A stretch of 64,000 nt of DNA from Bradyrhizobium sp. dw_78 (GTDB lineage: Bacteria; Pseudomonadota; Alphaproteobacteria; Rhizobiales; Xanthobacteraceae), in NCBI RefSeq assembly GCF_018449525.1, contig NZ_JAAVUS010000003.1, forward strand, positions 372,001-436,000, read 5' to 3'. The notes under the pieces are model-generated. The model made no database searches. It had not been told where the DNA came from and was given only the letters and a program-made list of their open reading frames with translations. A program made the position numbers and the translations under genes. Positions 35,185-43,394 of the stretch are shown piece after piece; the first letter of the stretch is position 1; each line of letters opens with the position of its first letter.

Positions 35185-36839
35185 GAGGGCGGGATTTCCT
35201 TTGCGTTCTCTTTTTCCTGCAGTTCCCGCCAGAGGATTTTTCCGGCTGGCGATTTCGGCAGGGTGTCGACGAATTCGACCACGCGCGGGTATTTGTAGGC
35301 GGCCATCTTCTGCCGCGACCATTCGATGAAGGCCGCTTCCGTGAGCAAACCACGGGCGCTGTCCCGAAGCCGCACCAGCGCCTTGACGGTCTCGCCTCGG
35401 TAGGCATCCTTGATGCCGATCACGCAGGCCTCGACCACGTCTTCGTGCTGATAGAGGAGATTTTCGACTTCGGCCGGCCACACCTTGAGGCCGGAAGCGT
35501 TGATCATGCGCTTCGCCCGATCGGTCATGTAGAAGAAGCCGTCGGCGTCGCGGTAGCCGATGTCGCCGGTGCGATAGAAGGTTTGTCCGTCGACGTCGAT
35601 GAAGGCCTCGCGCGTGGCGTCAGGCTGGTTCCAATATCCCTTGAAGACCTGCGGGCCGTATACCGCGATTTCCCCGGCCTCGCCGACCGGCAGCTCCTGA
35701 CCGGTCGCAGGATCGATGATGCAGGAACTGGTATTGAAAAACGGAACGCCAAGGCATTGCGGCCGCGGCTGTTCGACAAGATTCAAATGCGTGGTCGCAG
35801 CCGATTCAGTCATGCCATAGGCTTCGATGAACGGCAGCCCGAGCCTGTCGCGCAGCCGCTTCCACACCCCGTCCGGCATGGCGGCGCCGCCTGACGTGAC
35901 GCGCCGAAGCCGGGAGAGATCGAAATCCGCCAGCCGCGGATTGGCGAGCAGATCGATCACCGCAGTGGGGGCGAGCGCCGCGTGGGTCACGCCGTAGCGG
36001 GCCATCAACTGGGTGGCAAGATCGCGCTCCCAGCGAGGCAGGATGACGACCGTGCTTCCCGCGAATACCGGACTTGTGACCGCGTGATTGAAGCCGGACA
36101 CGTGATACATCGGCGCGGCCCCGAGCGAGGCGTCGCCCGGCCGCAGCCCATGCCAGAAGGTCAGGCCCATGGCGTTATGCACCAGGTTCCCGTGGGTCAG
36201 CATGCAGGCTTTCGGTTTGCCCGTCGATCCGGAGGTAAAGGGCAGGGCGCAAACGTCGTCCGGCGTGGCTACCGGCGCGTCCGGAGTTTCACCCGCGGCC
36301 ATGACGTCGCGCCAGGCAACGCAATCGTCGAATGTTCGCGACGGCTCGGTGAGCCAGTCTGGCAGCTTGAAGTCGCTGTCGTCGGGCAAATAGTCCGCAT
36401 AGGTCGCGACGACGATATCCGTGACGCCTGATCCGCCGACTGCGGCGATGGCGGTCTCCGCGAGGTCTTGCGCGCAGACGATCAGTCGCGCACCGCTGTC
36501 GCGCAGATAATGCGCGACCTCGCTGGTGCGGTTCATGGGGCTGATCGGAACAATGATCATGTCCGCCCGCAGCACGGCGTAGCTCGCGATCAGCCATTGC
36601 GGCGAGTTCTGCATATAGAGGGCGACGCGGTCGCCGCGTTGCAGGCCCGCGCGGCGCTGAAGCCAGCCGGCGAACCGCTCGACCTCGATTCGGAACGCCC
36701 GGTACGAGAGGGCGGTCCCGAAAAACTGCAAGGCGGCGAGATCGGGAAAACGGTCCGCCGTGACGTTAAGATGGTCGGTGAGCGTCGCCTTCGAGAGCGC
36801 AAACCTGAGCGGGTTGCCGCTCCGATACCGCACCTGCAT
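35181..36839 (-). CDS. AMP-forming acyl/aryl-CoA ligase
   Basis: 552 aa, ANL superfamily. P-loop-like FTSGSTGKPK at 201-210, AYGMTESA, YRTGDIGYRD and the catalytic Lys K534 in SPAGKILWRE are all present, so the enzyme should be active. It activates a carboxylate to its CoA thioester with ATP. ATG 36839 has AGGA 6 bp ahead and is preferred to the ORF limit 31 codons upstream. First gene of the ligase-DUF35-thiolase-like operon, divergent from an FAD monooxygenase across 260 bp. Confidence 0.92.
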   Translation of the reverse strand: MQVRYRSGNPLRFALSKATLTDHLNVTADRFPDLAALQFFGTALSYRAFRIEVERFAGWLQRRAGLQRGDRVALYMQNSPQWLIASYAVLRADMIIVPISPMNRTSEVAHYLRDSGARLIVCAQDLAETAIAAVGGSGVTDIVVATYADYLPDDSDFKLPDWLTEPSRTFDDCVAWRDVMAAGETPDAPVATPDDVCALPFTSGSTGKPKACMLTHGNLVHNAMGLTFWHGLRPGDASLGAAPMYHVSGFNHAVTSPVFAGSTVVILPRWERDLATQLMARYGVTHAALAPTAVIDLLANPRLADFDLSRLRRVTSGGAAMPDGVWKRLRDRLGLPFIEAYGMTESAATTHLNLVEQPRPQCLGVPFFNTSSCIIDPATGQELPVGEAGEIAVYGPQVFKGYWNQPDATREAFIDVDGQTFYRTGDIGYRDADGFFYMTDRAKRMINASGLKVWPAEVENLLYQHEDVVEACVIGIKDAYRGETVKALVRLRDSARGLLTEAAFIEWSRQKMAAYKYPRVVEFVDTLPKSPAGKILWRELQEKENAKEIPPS

Positions 36840-37018
36840 GAATATCCTCGAATGATCATGGGCGAGACGTAAGTTACGGTATTTTATCGACGCGGATGCC
36901 GAAACAGGCAAAGTTGAAAACAAGCAATTCAAATTTGGGCCGCGCCGCTGCAGAAAATGCCCGCATCAAATGTCCGGAATGCCTGCCCGGTCAGGCGGCG
37001 AAACCGGGCAACTCCGCA

Positions 37019-37047
37019 TTGACACTGAAAATATAGTAAAATATCAC
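37019..37047 (+). promoter_or_regulatory. Promoter with AAAATAT direct repeat for the monooxygenase unit
   Basis: TTGACA (37019-37024), 17 bp, TATCAC (37042-37047). The spacer holds AAAATAT at 37028-37034 and again at 37038-37044, ten bases apart, on one face of the helix. This is a candidate regulator site, perhaps for the GntR encoded at the end of the unit. Confidence 0.5.
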
Positions 37048-37100
37048 TGTCGTAGTAATCCCGCTTGCTGCGGCAGGCCGGCGTGAAGAGAGGGACGGTC

Positions 37101-38306
37101 TTGCCGGAGACAGAGAAGCGCGTCTTTATCGCTGGTGCGGGGCCGGTGGGGCTGGTTGCCGCCGCGAGCCTCGCAAGGCAGGGGATCCCGGTGACGGTAT
37201 TCGAGGCGTCGGCGGAACTCAGCACCGAGTCGCGCGCATCCACGTTCCATCCTCCCACGCTCGACATGCTGGGCGATATCGGCGTGGTCGATGCGCTGAT
37301 CGCGCAAGGTCTGGTCGCCCCTACCGTGCAGTACCGGACCAGGGGTGGCGGCCCGATCGCGCAGTTCGATTTCGGCGATATTGCCGATCTGACGGCTCAT
37401 CCCTATCGGCTCCAGAGTGAGCAGTTCAAGCTGACGAGGATCATCGCCGACAAGTTCAGTTCGGACGACAATCTCCGCATTGAATTCAACCGGAGGGTCG
37501 AAGGCGTTACCCAGGACGACAGCGGCGTCGAGGTCGAGATTCACGAGCCCGACGGTTCGATCGAGCGTCGCCGCGGGCTGTGGCTGATCGGCGCCGACGG
37601 CGCGAGAAGTGCGGTGCGCAAGGCGCTCGACATCCCCTTCTCCGGTTTCACCTGGCCGGAGCGCTTTCTGGTGGTCTCGACGTCGTTTGATTTTTTCGAA
37701 GCGTTCCCGGATCTTTCGTCGGTCAGCTACGTGGCGGATCCGCGGCAATGGCATTTTCTGCTGCAGGTTCCGGGAATGTGGCGCGTCATGTTCCCGATCG
37801 CGGTCGAGGTGTCCGATGACGAGGCGTCCAGCCGGGAATTCGCCGTTTCGACATTGGGCAGTTTGATTCCGGCGGCGGCCGAAGCCAATATCCTCCATAC
37901 GACGCTCTATCGCGTGCATCAGCGCGTCGCGGATTCCTTCCGGAAGGGGCGGGCCTTTCTTGCCGGGGATGCGGCGCATATCAACAATCCGCTTGGCGGC
38001 ATGGGGATGAATGGCGGCGTTCACGACGTCGTCAATCTGTGCGGCCGGCTGGCGCGGGTCTGGCGCAAGGAGGCTCCGGAAGCCGAGCTCGACCGCTACG
38101 ACCTGCAGCGGCGCTTGGTCACCGTGGAGCATGTGCAGCGGCAAACCATCGAGAACAAGCGGAATCTCGAGGCGAGCGACCCGAAGGATCAGGAAGAGTT
38201 CCGTGTCCGAATGGCGCGGACCGCCTCGGAGCCTGCGATGGCGCGCGAATATCTGCAAAAGATATCGATGATGGCGAGCCTGAAGCGGGCATCCGAGCTC
38301 GGTTGA
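37101..38306 (+). CDS. FAD-dependent aromatic ring monooxygenase (class A)
   Basis: 401 aa, PHBH-type flavoprotein hydroxylase using NAD(P)H and O2. The FAD motif is AGAGPVG (11-17), the second NAD(P)H/FAD motif lies in WLIGADGARSAVRKAL, and the GD motif AGDAAHINNPLGGMGMN starts near 288. Start assignment is uncertain: TTG 37101 has GAGAGGGA 5 bp upstream; GTG 37083 and TTG 37065 are alternatives. Followed within 25 bp by the DUF2848 gene, so probably hydroxylates the substrate whose product the next enzymes process. Confidence 0.88.
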   Translation: MPETEKRVFIAGAGPVGLVAAASLARQGIPVTVFEASAELSTESRASTFHPPTLDMLGDIGVVDALIAQGLVAPTVQYRTRGGGPIAQFDFGDIADLTAHPYRLQSEQFKLTRIIADKFSSDDNLRIEFNRRVEGVTQDDSGVEVEIHEPDGSIERRRGLWLIGADGARSAVRKALDIPFSGFTWPERFLVVSTSFDFFEAFPDLSSVSYVADPRQWHFLLQVPGMWRVMFPIAVEVSDDEASSREFAVSTLGSLIPAAAEANILHTTLYRVHQRVADSFRKGRAFLAGDAAHINNPLGGMGMNGGVHDVVNLCGRLARVWRKEAPEAELDRYDLQRRLVTVEHVQRQTIENKRNLEASDPKDQEEFRVRMARTASEPAMAREYLQKISMMASLKRASELG

Positions 38307-38328
38307 ATTCAACGTGTTGGAAAGAACG

Positions 38329-39021
38329 ATGTCTGGTCAGAGTCTGAAACTCAGGTTTGTCGACGGGAAGTCCACGGTGACGGAGACCGTTGACGTTAAA
38401 AGATGCGTGATCGCCGGCTGGACCGGAAGGGATCCGGTGGCGCTTGAGGAGCACATTGTCGAGCTGGAGAAGTTGGGCGTCAAACGGCCGGCGACGGTCC
38501 CGATCTTTTACCGCGTCGCGGCAGCCCGGCTGTCGACTAGCGATGCGATCGAGGTGCTTGGCGATACGTCGAGCGGTGAGGTTGAATTCGTCCTGTACCA
38601 GAAGGGCGGACGGCTTTGGGTCGGCGTGGGCTCCGACCACACCGACCGCGAGGCCGAGACGATCGGCATCACGCTGTCCAAGCAGATGTGCGACAAGCCG
38701 ATCGCCGATGAATTCTGGGCCTATGACGACGTCGCGGCGCACTGGGACGAATTGCAGCTTCGCGCTTACATTGTGAGCGACGGCGTTCGCGTTCTCTATC
38801 AGGAAGGCTCCATCGCCTCGATGCGATCTCCGGGCGATTTGATCGGGCGCTACGACGGCGGGGCGGCTCTTCCCGAGGAGACGATGATGTTTTGCGGGAC
38901 GTTCGCGGCGCTTGGCGGCGTGCGGCCGTCGGCTGTTTTTGAGATGGAGCTGGTCGATCCGCGCCTCGGCCGCTCGATCAAAAAGCTCTACACGATCGAA
39001 AAATTGCCGGTGCTCGGGTGA
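38329..39021 (+). CDS. DUF2848 family protein (fumarylacetoacetase-like fold)
   Basis: 230 aa. The family pattern is clear: VIAGWTGRDPVALEEHI, FYRVAAARLST, GVGSDHTDREAET, SKQMCDKPIADEFW and the late GTFAALGG. DUF2848 members resemble the C-terminal domain of FAH/hydratase enzymes but lack a described reaction. Conserved His/Asp/Glu in SDHTDRE may bind metal. Its place between a ring monooxygenase and a cupin suggests a hydrolase or hydratase step after ring opening. ATG 38329 is preferred to TTG 38314. Confidence 0.85.
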   Translation: MSGQSLKLRFVDGKSTVTETVDVKRCVIAGWTGRDPVALEEHIVELEKLGVKRPATVPIFYRVAAARLSTSDAIEVLGDTSSGEVEFVLYQKGGRLWVGVGSDHTDREAETIGITLSKQMCDKPIADEFWAYDDVAAHWDELQLRAYIVSDGVRVLYQEGSIASMRSPGDLIGRYDGGAALPEETMMFCGTFAALGGVRPSAVFEMELVDPRLGRSIKKLYTIEKLPVLG

Positions 39022-39071
39022 TGAACCTCGTTCCGGGTGGCAGATAGACGCATAAAGCAAGAGGTGATGAC

Positions 39072-39452
39072 GTGGCTGTAAACAAGAAGCATGACGAATT
39101 CCATACGCTCGATATGAATGCGGGTTGGGAAGTGCCGCCTGGTTATCCGTCGGGGATCAAGCAGAAGATCCTGTCCGGAGCGCTGGACGAGGCCAACAAG
39201 AAGGGCAGCCGCACCCGGCTTCTGAAATTCGATCCCGGCGTATTCACGGTTGATCCGTTCGTCCATGAATACTGGGAAGAGGTGTTCCTGGTGTCGGGCG
39301 ATCTCACCGTTGGAAATGACAAGCAGGGCAAGGGCGGGGAATCGTTTTCGCCGTTTACCTACGCCTGCAGGCCCCCCGGTGCGTTTCACGGACCCTTCAA
39401 GTCCGAGGCGGGCTGCCTGCTGCTCGAGATGCACTATTTCGATCCGGCATAG
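39072..39452 (+). CDS. Small cupin-domain protein
   Basis: 126 aa, one cupin barrel. Motif 1 reads VHEYWEEVFLVSGDL (His and Glu as likely metal ligands) and motif 2 PPGAFHGPF (second His). It could be a ring-cleaving dioxygenase, an isomerase or a sensor; sequence alone does not decide. GTG 39072 with GAGGT 6 bp ahead. Follows DUF2848 by 50 bp and ends the unit before a repeat-filled gap. Confidence 0.82.
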   Translation: MAVNKKHDEFHTLDMNAGWEVPPGYPSGIKQKILSGALDEANKKGSRTRLLKFDPGVFTVDPFVHEYWEEVFLVSGDLTVGNDKQGKGGESFSPFTYACRPPGAFHGPFKSEAGCLLLEMHYFDPA

Positions 39453-39554
39453 ACCGCTGCCCGACGACAGCTTTATCCGGGCGATGCAACGCGGTCGGAT
39501 GGGCTGTTGCCGCAGGTCGCATCGGTCTGGCCAGGTTATTTATGGCGCTTTTTG

Positions 39555-39634
39555 AACGAAGTGGCTTCCGCTTCGCGTGAAGAAGGCGCGTCAAAACAAA
39601 AGGTCGAGTTTCGGTTCTGATTTCCATCAGAATC
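39555..39634 (-). repeat. Modules B (reverse) and C in tandem
   Basis: 39555-39599 is the reverse complement of module B (ends CGCGTCAAAAC), followed by a module C copy, GGTTCTGATttccATCAGAATC, at 39613-39634. The same B-then-C order occurs at 53072-53148. The 276-bp gap 39453-39728 holds nothing else recognisable. Confidence 0.75.
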
Positions 39635-39728
39635 GAAACGGCTCTGGTGGGCGAGAATTCCGGTCAGCCGGTGTCTGAGTTTGTCAGCCGGAGGCAAAGG
39701 CGCGGCAGGCATCCTTCAAGAGGTCATC

Positions 39729-40487
39729 ATGGTCCGTCGTCAACGGCAGGAAGAGCCAGGAAGGACAAGGTCCGCTCCCGACAAGGCGCCGCGTAGCGGT
39801 CCTGCTCATCTTGCAACCGCAAGGGCGAAAGCGGAGGGCGTGCGTCGGCTTTCCCTGCGTGACCAAGCCTATGAGGCCATCAAGCACGATATCATCACCT
39901 GTGCGCTACGGCCCGGCGAATATATCAACGAGAGCCTGCTGAGCGAGCGGCTGAAGTTTGGCCGAACGCCCGTGCATCAGGCGATCGACCAGCTCAAGCT
40001 TCAGGGCCTCGTGGATATCATTCCACGCAAGGGTATCATCGTCCGGCCGGTCAATCTCGCGGAGATCATGCAGGTGGCCGAGGTCCGCATGATCAATGAA
40101 ATGGAATGTGCGCGGCTGGCGGCGGCTCGGGCGTCGAAGTCGGAAATCGGGGTGATGCGCGACATACTGGCCAAGGCCGATAAAGCCAGGAACACGCGCG
40201 ACATCGAAGCCCTGATGATGCTCGACCGCGACTTTCACAGCATGCTGGCCCAGTCGGCCAAGAACATTGTCTTGTCCGATTTGCTCAGAACGCTCCACGA
40301 GCGATCGCTGCGGGTCTGGTTCATATCCCTTAACGACGCCGAGCACCTGAAAAAAGTACATCGCGAACACGAGGTTATTGTCGAAGCCCTGGTCGCGGGT
40401 GATGCGGACCGCGCGGCGGACGCGATGCGGACGCACATTCTGTCCTATCGCGGCAATATCGCGCGGCACGTCGATCCGGCGGCATGA
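39729..40487 (+). CDS. GntR family regulator, FCD subgroup
   Basis: 252 aa. After a basic 45-residue N-terminal tail comes the winged helix (RDQAYEAIKHDIITCALRPGE, given as RDQAYEAIKHDIITCAL and RPGE; then FGRTPVHQAIDQL) and an all-helical FCD effector domain with metal-type residues in LDRDFHSML and HREHEVIVEAL. AGAGGT precedes ATG 39729. FCD regulators commonly repress catabolism of organic acids; this one likely controls the monooxygenase-DUF2848-cupin unit just upstream. Confidence 0.9.
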   Translation: MVRRQRQEEPGRTRSAPDKAPRSGPAHLATARAKAEGVRRLSLRDQAYEAIKHDIITCALRPGEYINESLLSERLKFGRTPVHQAIDQLKLQGLVDIIPRKGIIVRPVNLAEIMQVAEVRMINEMECARLAAARASKSEIGVMRDILAKADKARNTRDIEALMMLDRDFHSMLAQSAKNIVLSDLLRTLHERSLRVWFISLNDAEHLKKVHREHEVIVEALVAGDADRAADAMRTHILSYRGNIARHVDPAA

Positions 40488-40643
40488 GGAAAGGCATGTG
40501 AGCGACCTTCCCCAAGCGCCATATCGACGGCGTCAACGCTGTCCGGCTGACCGATTTGCGGTGCCGGTTACGCGGTCCGATCGGAATCGACGAACAGCCT
40601 GTGCCCTTCGCGTCCGCCAAGCAGGACGTGAAATGCTGCGAGC

Positions 40644-41156
40644 TTATTTTGGAATAGCAGGCTTTAGGTCGGTCCAGCCGAACACCGTGCGGGCTTCGAT
40701 CTCGGCGATGTTATCCGGCCGTGGGAACGGCGCGGGAGCCGGTTCCCCGGCTTTCTTCGGTCGTCCGATTTCCTTGTGGAAGTCGTCGAGACCGCCCGGG
40801 CAGAAAAACAAAATCAAAACCAGCGGCTCGGTGCCGGTGTTGTTCCACTGGTGCTTGCGATTGAAGCCGAGAAAAACCGCAGACCCGGCGGCAACCGGGA
40901 CTTCGTCCCTGCCGTCGAGCTTGATGGTGCCGGTTCCGGAGGCGACGTACACGATCTCTTCGTTCGCGCTATGGGTATGTTCACGGATGAAGCAGCCCGG
41001 CGCGACGCTCTGCGAACTCAACGAAAATTTCGTAATGCTGTTGACCGCCCTGTCATTCAGCAGGTTTCGGACGAAGCCGTTCGCGGGCACCGGCTGCCAG
41101 AACGACTCGCCTTCTGCCGAGCCCACCACCTTGATTTCACCAACGGCTTCACTCAT
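40644..41156 (-). CDS. Cupin-domain protein
   Basis: 170 aa with a complete bicupin-style metal site: HTHSANEE (H-x-H-x4-E) and a later His in NRKHQWNN. Residues 1-40 and the Pro-rich tail (KKAGEPAPAPFPRP) flank the barrel. ATG 41156 is chosen; an ATG five codons upstream is also possible. Divergent from a LysR gene 210 bp away, which may control it. Enzyme or ligand-binding role not assignable. Confidence 0.83.
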   Translation of the reverse strand: MSEAVGEIKVVGSAEGESFWQPVPANGFVRNLLNDRAVNSITKFSLSSQSVAPGCFIREHTHSANEEIVYVASGTGTIKLDGRDEVPVAAGSAVFLGFNRKHQWNNTGTEPLVLILFFCPGGLDDFHKEIGRPKKAGEPAPAPFPRPDNIAEIEARTVFGWTDLKPAIPK

Positions 41157-41365
41157 TCCGACGTTCTCCATATTCCCGGCCGCTGCACAGCCACGAAATC
41201 TGCAAGAGCAGCTGCGTAAAGTGTACGGGACCGGCGGGTGGGGCGGAAGGGCACAAAAAGGCGGCTATATTCCTGACATTTTCGAATTAATCGGGTCCGG
41301 TCTTGTCTCGTTTGGGGGCAGCCCGATATGGCGCGCCCACGGATATCCGGGGACGGCATCCGAAC

Positions 41366-42232
41366 ATGGCGTCTGAACTCGAGGTTTTCATCCTTGTCGC
41401 TGAAAGCGGCGGGTTTGCCAGCGCCGCCCGGCGGCTGCGGCTGACGCCGTCTGCGATCAGCCGCCGCGTGGCCCAGCTCGAGGATCGCCTCGGCGTGCAT
41501 CTGCTTTCGCGCACGACTCGGAAAGTGGAGCTGACTGCGGCGGGGGAGGCCTATTTTCTGCGGATCAAGCCCTTGCTTGCGGCAATATCGGAGGCGACGC
41601 AAAATCTCGAGACGTTTTCACCGGTCCCTGCCGGTCAACTCCGTATCAGCGCTCCCGCCGCGTTCCTGGAGCGCAGGCTGGTGCCGCTGGTCGGTGAATA
41701 TCTGGAGGTGAACCGGCAGATGCGCATCGAGATGGTGCCGTCGGAATTCAGTTCGAGCGACGAATTCGATTTCACGATCCAATCGCTGCCGTCTTCCGAT
41801 CAAGGCAAGGTTTCGATCAAGATCGCGGCAAATCCCTGGATCATCTGCGCGGCGCCATCCTACCTGGCAACGTTCGGTACGCCTGAACATCCAAGGGAGT
41901 TGCAGGCGCATAGTTGTCTGACGATCAGCACCCATCCGCATTGGCAGTTCATCGTCGATGGAAAAGAATTGACCATCGTGCCGCCGGCGCGCTTCATCAG
42001 TTTCGGCGGCGCCGTGTATCGGGCCGCGCGGGAAGGGCTGGGCATAGCTCGGCTGGCGGCCTTTCTGGTCAGTGAAGACCTGAAAAGCGGAGAACTGGTC
42101 AGGTTCCTGGATCAGTACGGCAGTTCGCGCGAACGCGATTTCTATCTTGTGGCTGACAAAGAGAAAATATCGCTGACGAAGTTCGCCGGCTTCGCGGATT
42201 TCATCAAGACGAAGTTCGCGGCAGGGTTCTGA
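41366..42232 (+). CDS. LysR family transcriptional regulator
   Basis: 288 aa. The helix-turn-helix is ELEVFILVAESGGFASAARR and LTPSAISRRVAQLEDRLG, then LLSRTTRKVELTAAG; the effector domain follows (CrgA/DmlR-like subgroup by AGQLRISAPAAF). ATG 41366 fits the family start; the frame is open 21 codons upstream. Divergent from the cupin and tail to tail with the alpha/beta hydrolase. Confidence 0.92.
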   Translation: MASELEVFILVAESGGFASAARRLRLTPSAISRRVAQLEDRLGVHLLSRTTRKVELTAAGEAYFLRIKPLLAAISEATQNLETFSPVPAGQLRISAPAAFLERRLVPLVGEYLEVNRQMRIEMVPSEFSSSDEFDFTIQSLPSSDQGKVSIKIAANPWIICAAPSYLATFGTPEHPRELQAHSCLTISTHPHWQFIVDGKELTIVPPARFISFGGAVYRAAREGLGIARLAAFLVSEDLKSGELVRFLDQYGSSRERDFYLVADKEKISLTKFAGFADFIKTKFAAGF

Positions 42233-42254
42233 GGTTCAAATCCATGTCGGAGCA

Positions 42255-43034
42255 TCAAACAGAATGACCGGTCAGGAAATCATCGAGAACGGCGTTGTAT
42301 TCGTCGCTTCTGGTCTCCGGGATAAAGTGCCCGCCCTCGTTGAGGACGACGTATTTCGAGCCGGCGATGCTGCGCGCGACTTCGTCCGACATATATTTCG
42401 GCACCAGCGTATCGTCGCGAGCCGCCACGACCAGTGTCGGCGCCCGGATGTCCGGGATCAGCGACGTCATGTCGGATTGCAGGATCGCATTGATCCGACT
42501 GATGGTGATTTCGATGTCCGGCGGCCCGCCGCCGGCCTCGAACGCCTGATCGTGTCGTTCGGCATATTCCGGCGGATAGCGGAAGAAAATTCCTGCCTTA
42601 TGGAACAGATCGACTTCGCCCAGTTCCAGCAGCGATCGGCGAAATTCGAACACGCGCCGGAAGTAATTTCCCGGCTTGCACCATGTCGAGGAGAGCACGA
42701 TGCGCGATACCCTGTCCGGCATTTTCGCGGCCAACATCTGAGCGATCGCGCCTCCCGTCGAATGGCCGACGACGATGGTGGATCGGACGCCCGCTGCATC
42801 CAGGACCGTTCTGGCGTCATCCGTCATCTGGTCGAGGGAGTAAGTCTGCCGGCTACGGGCGCTGGCTCCTGTTCCGCGCTGGTCGATCGTGATAACCCGG
42901 AAGCGGTCGCTGAAATATCGGATCTGCCGATTCCAGAAAGAGCCGACGCCTCCGAAGCCAGGGATAAACAGGATCGCATCGCCTCGTCCCTTGTCTTCGT
43001 AAAACAGCGCAGAGTCGGGTCCGGCGTGGGGCAT
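42255..43034 (-). CDS. Alpha/beta hydrolase
   Basis: 259 aa. Nucleophile elbow GHSTGG in VVGHSTGGAIAQM, acid Asp in AARDDTLVP and the His in NEGGHFIPE give a full triad; the oxyanion loop is FIPGFGGVGSFW. The fold is close to RutD/PcaD-type hydrolases that cut C-C, enol-lactone or amide bonds after ring opening. AGGAG lies 6 bp ahead of ATG 43034. Divergent from the first ABC importer, whose substrate it may process. Confidence 0.9.
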   Translation of the reverse strand: MPHAGPDSALFYEDKGRGDAILFIPGFGGVGSFWNRQIRYFSDRFRVITIDQRGTGASARSRQTYSLDQMTDDARTVLDAAGVRSTIVVGHSTGGAIAQMLAAKMPDRVSRIVLSSTWCKPGNYFRRVFEFRRSLLELGEVDLFHKAGIFFRYPPEYAERHDQAFEAGGGPPDIEITISRINAILQSDMTSLIPDIRAPTLVVAARDDTLVPKYMSDEVARSIAGSKYVVLNEGGHFIPETRSDEYNAVLDDFLTGHSV

Positions 43035-43394
43035 TTCGCACTCCTGGTTGCTGCGGTTTCGAAACAATCGCGTAACCGGAGCGCACGGGTAGTACAGAAC
43101 CTTCGGAACGATAAGCGTCAAAAAAATCAACAATGGCCGTGCGCGGATGGTCAGTTATTCATGCGCCCGAGAAAAGCCGGAGTGGATGCCGTCGATCGGA
43201 GCGCCATGCAATGGAATTGAGCAGAAATGGCCTGCTAAATCGGCAGTGCGCCCTGCGATCTTCTGTGAAGGTGATCTTTGCGAAGGTGTGTTCGTGAGTT
43301 TTTTCTACGTTGCCGCTGTGCTGACATCGATTGATAGTCAATCCGTGGCAGAGCGTGCGTTTGGTGTGAGTACTTCAAAGGAGCTTGAGCTAAT
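43035..43394. promoter_or_regulatory. Divergent region hydrolase / ABC importer 1, with palindrome
   Basis: 360 bp without a credible ORF. A perfect dyad GATTGA-TAG-TCAATC lies at 43329-43343, about 50 bp before the binding-protein gene, and AAGGAG at 43378-43383 is its ribosome site. The dyad is a candidate operator for one of the LysR or GntR regulators nearby. Confidence 0.5.
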
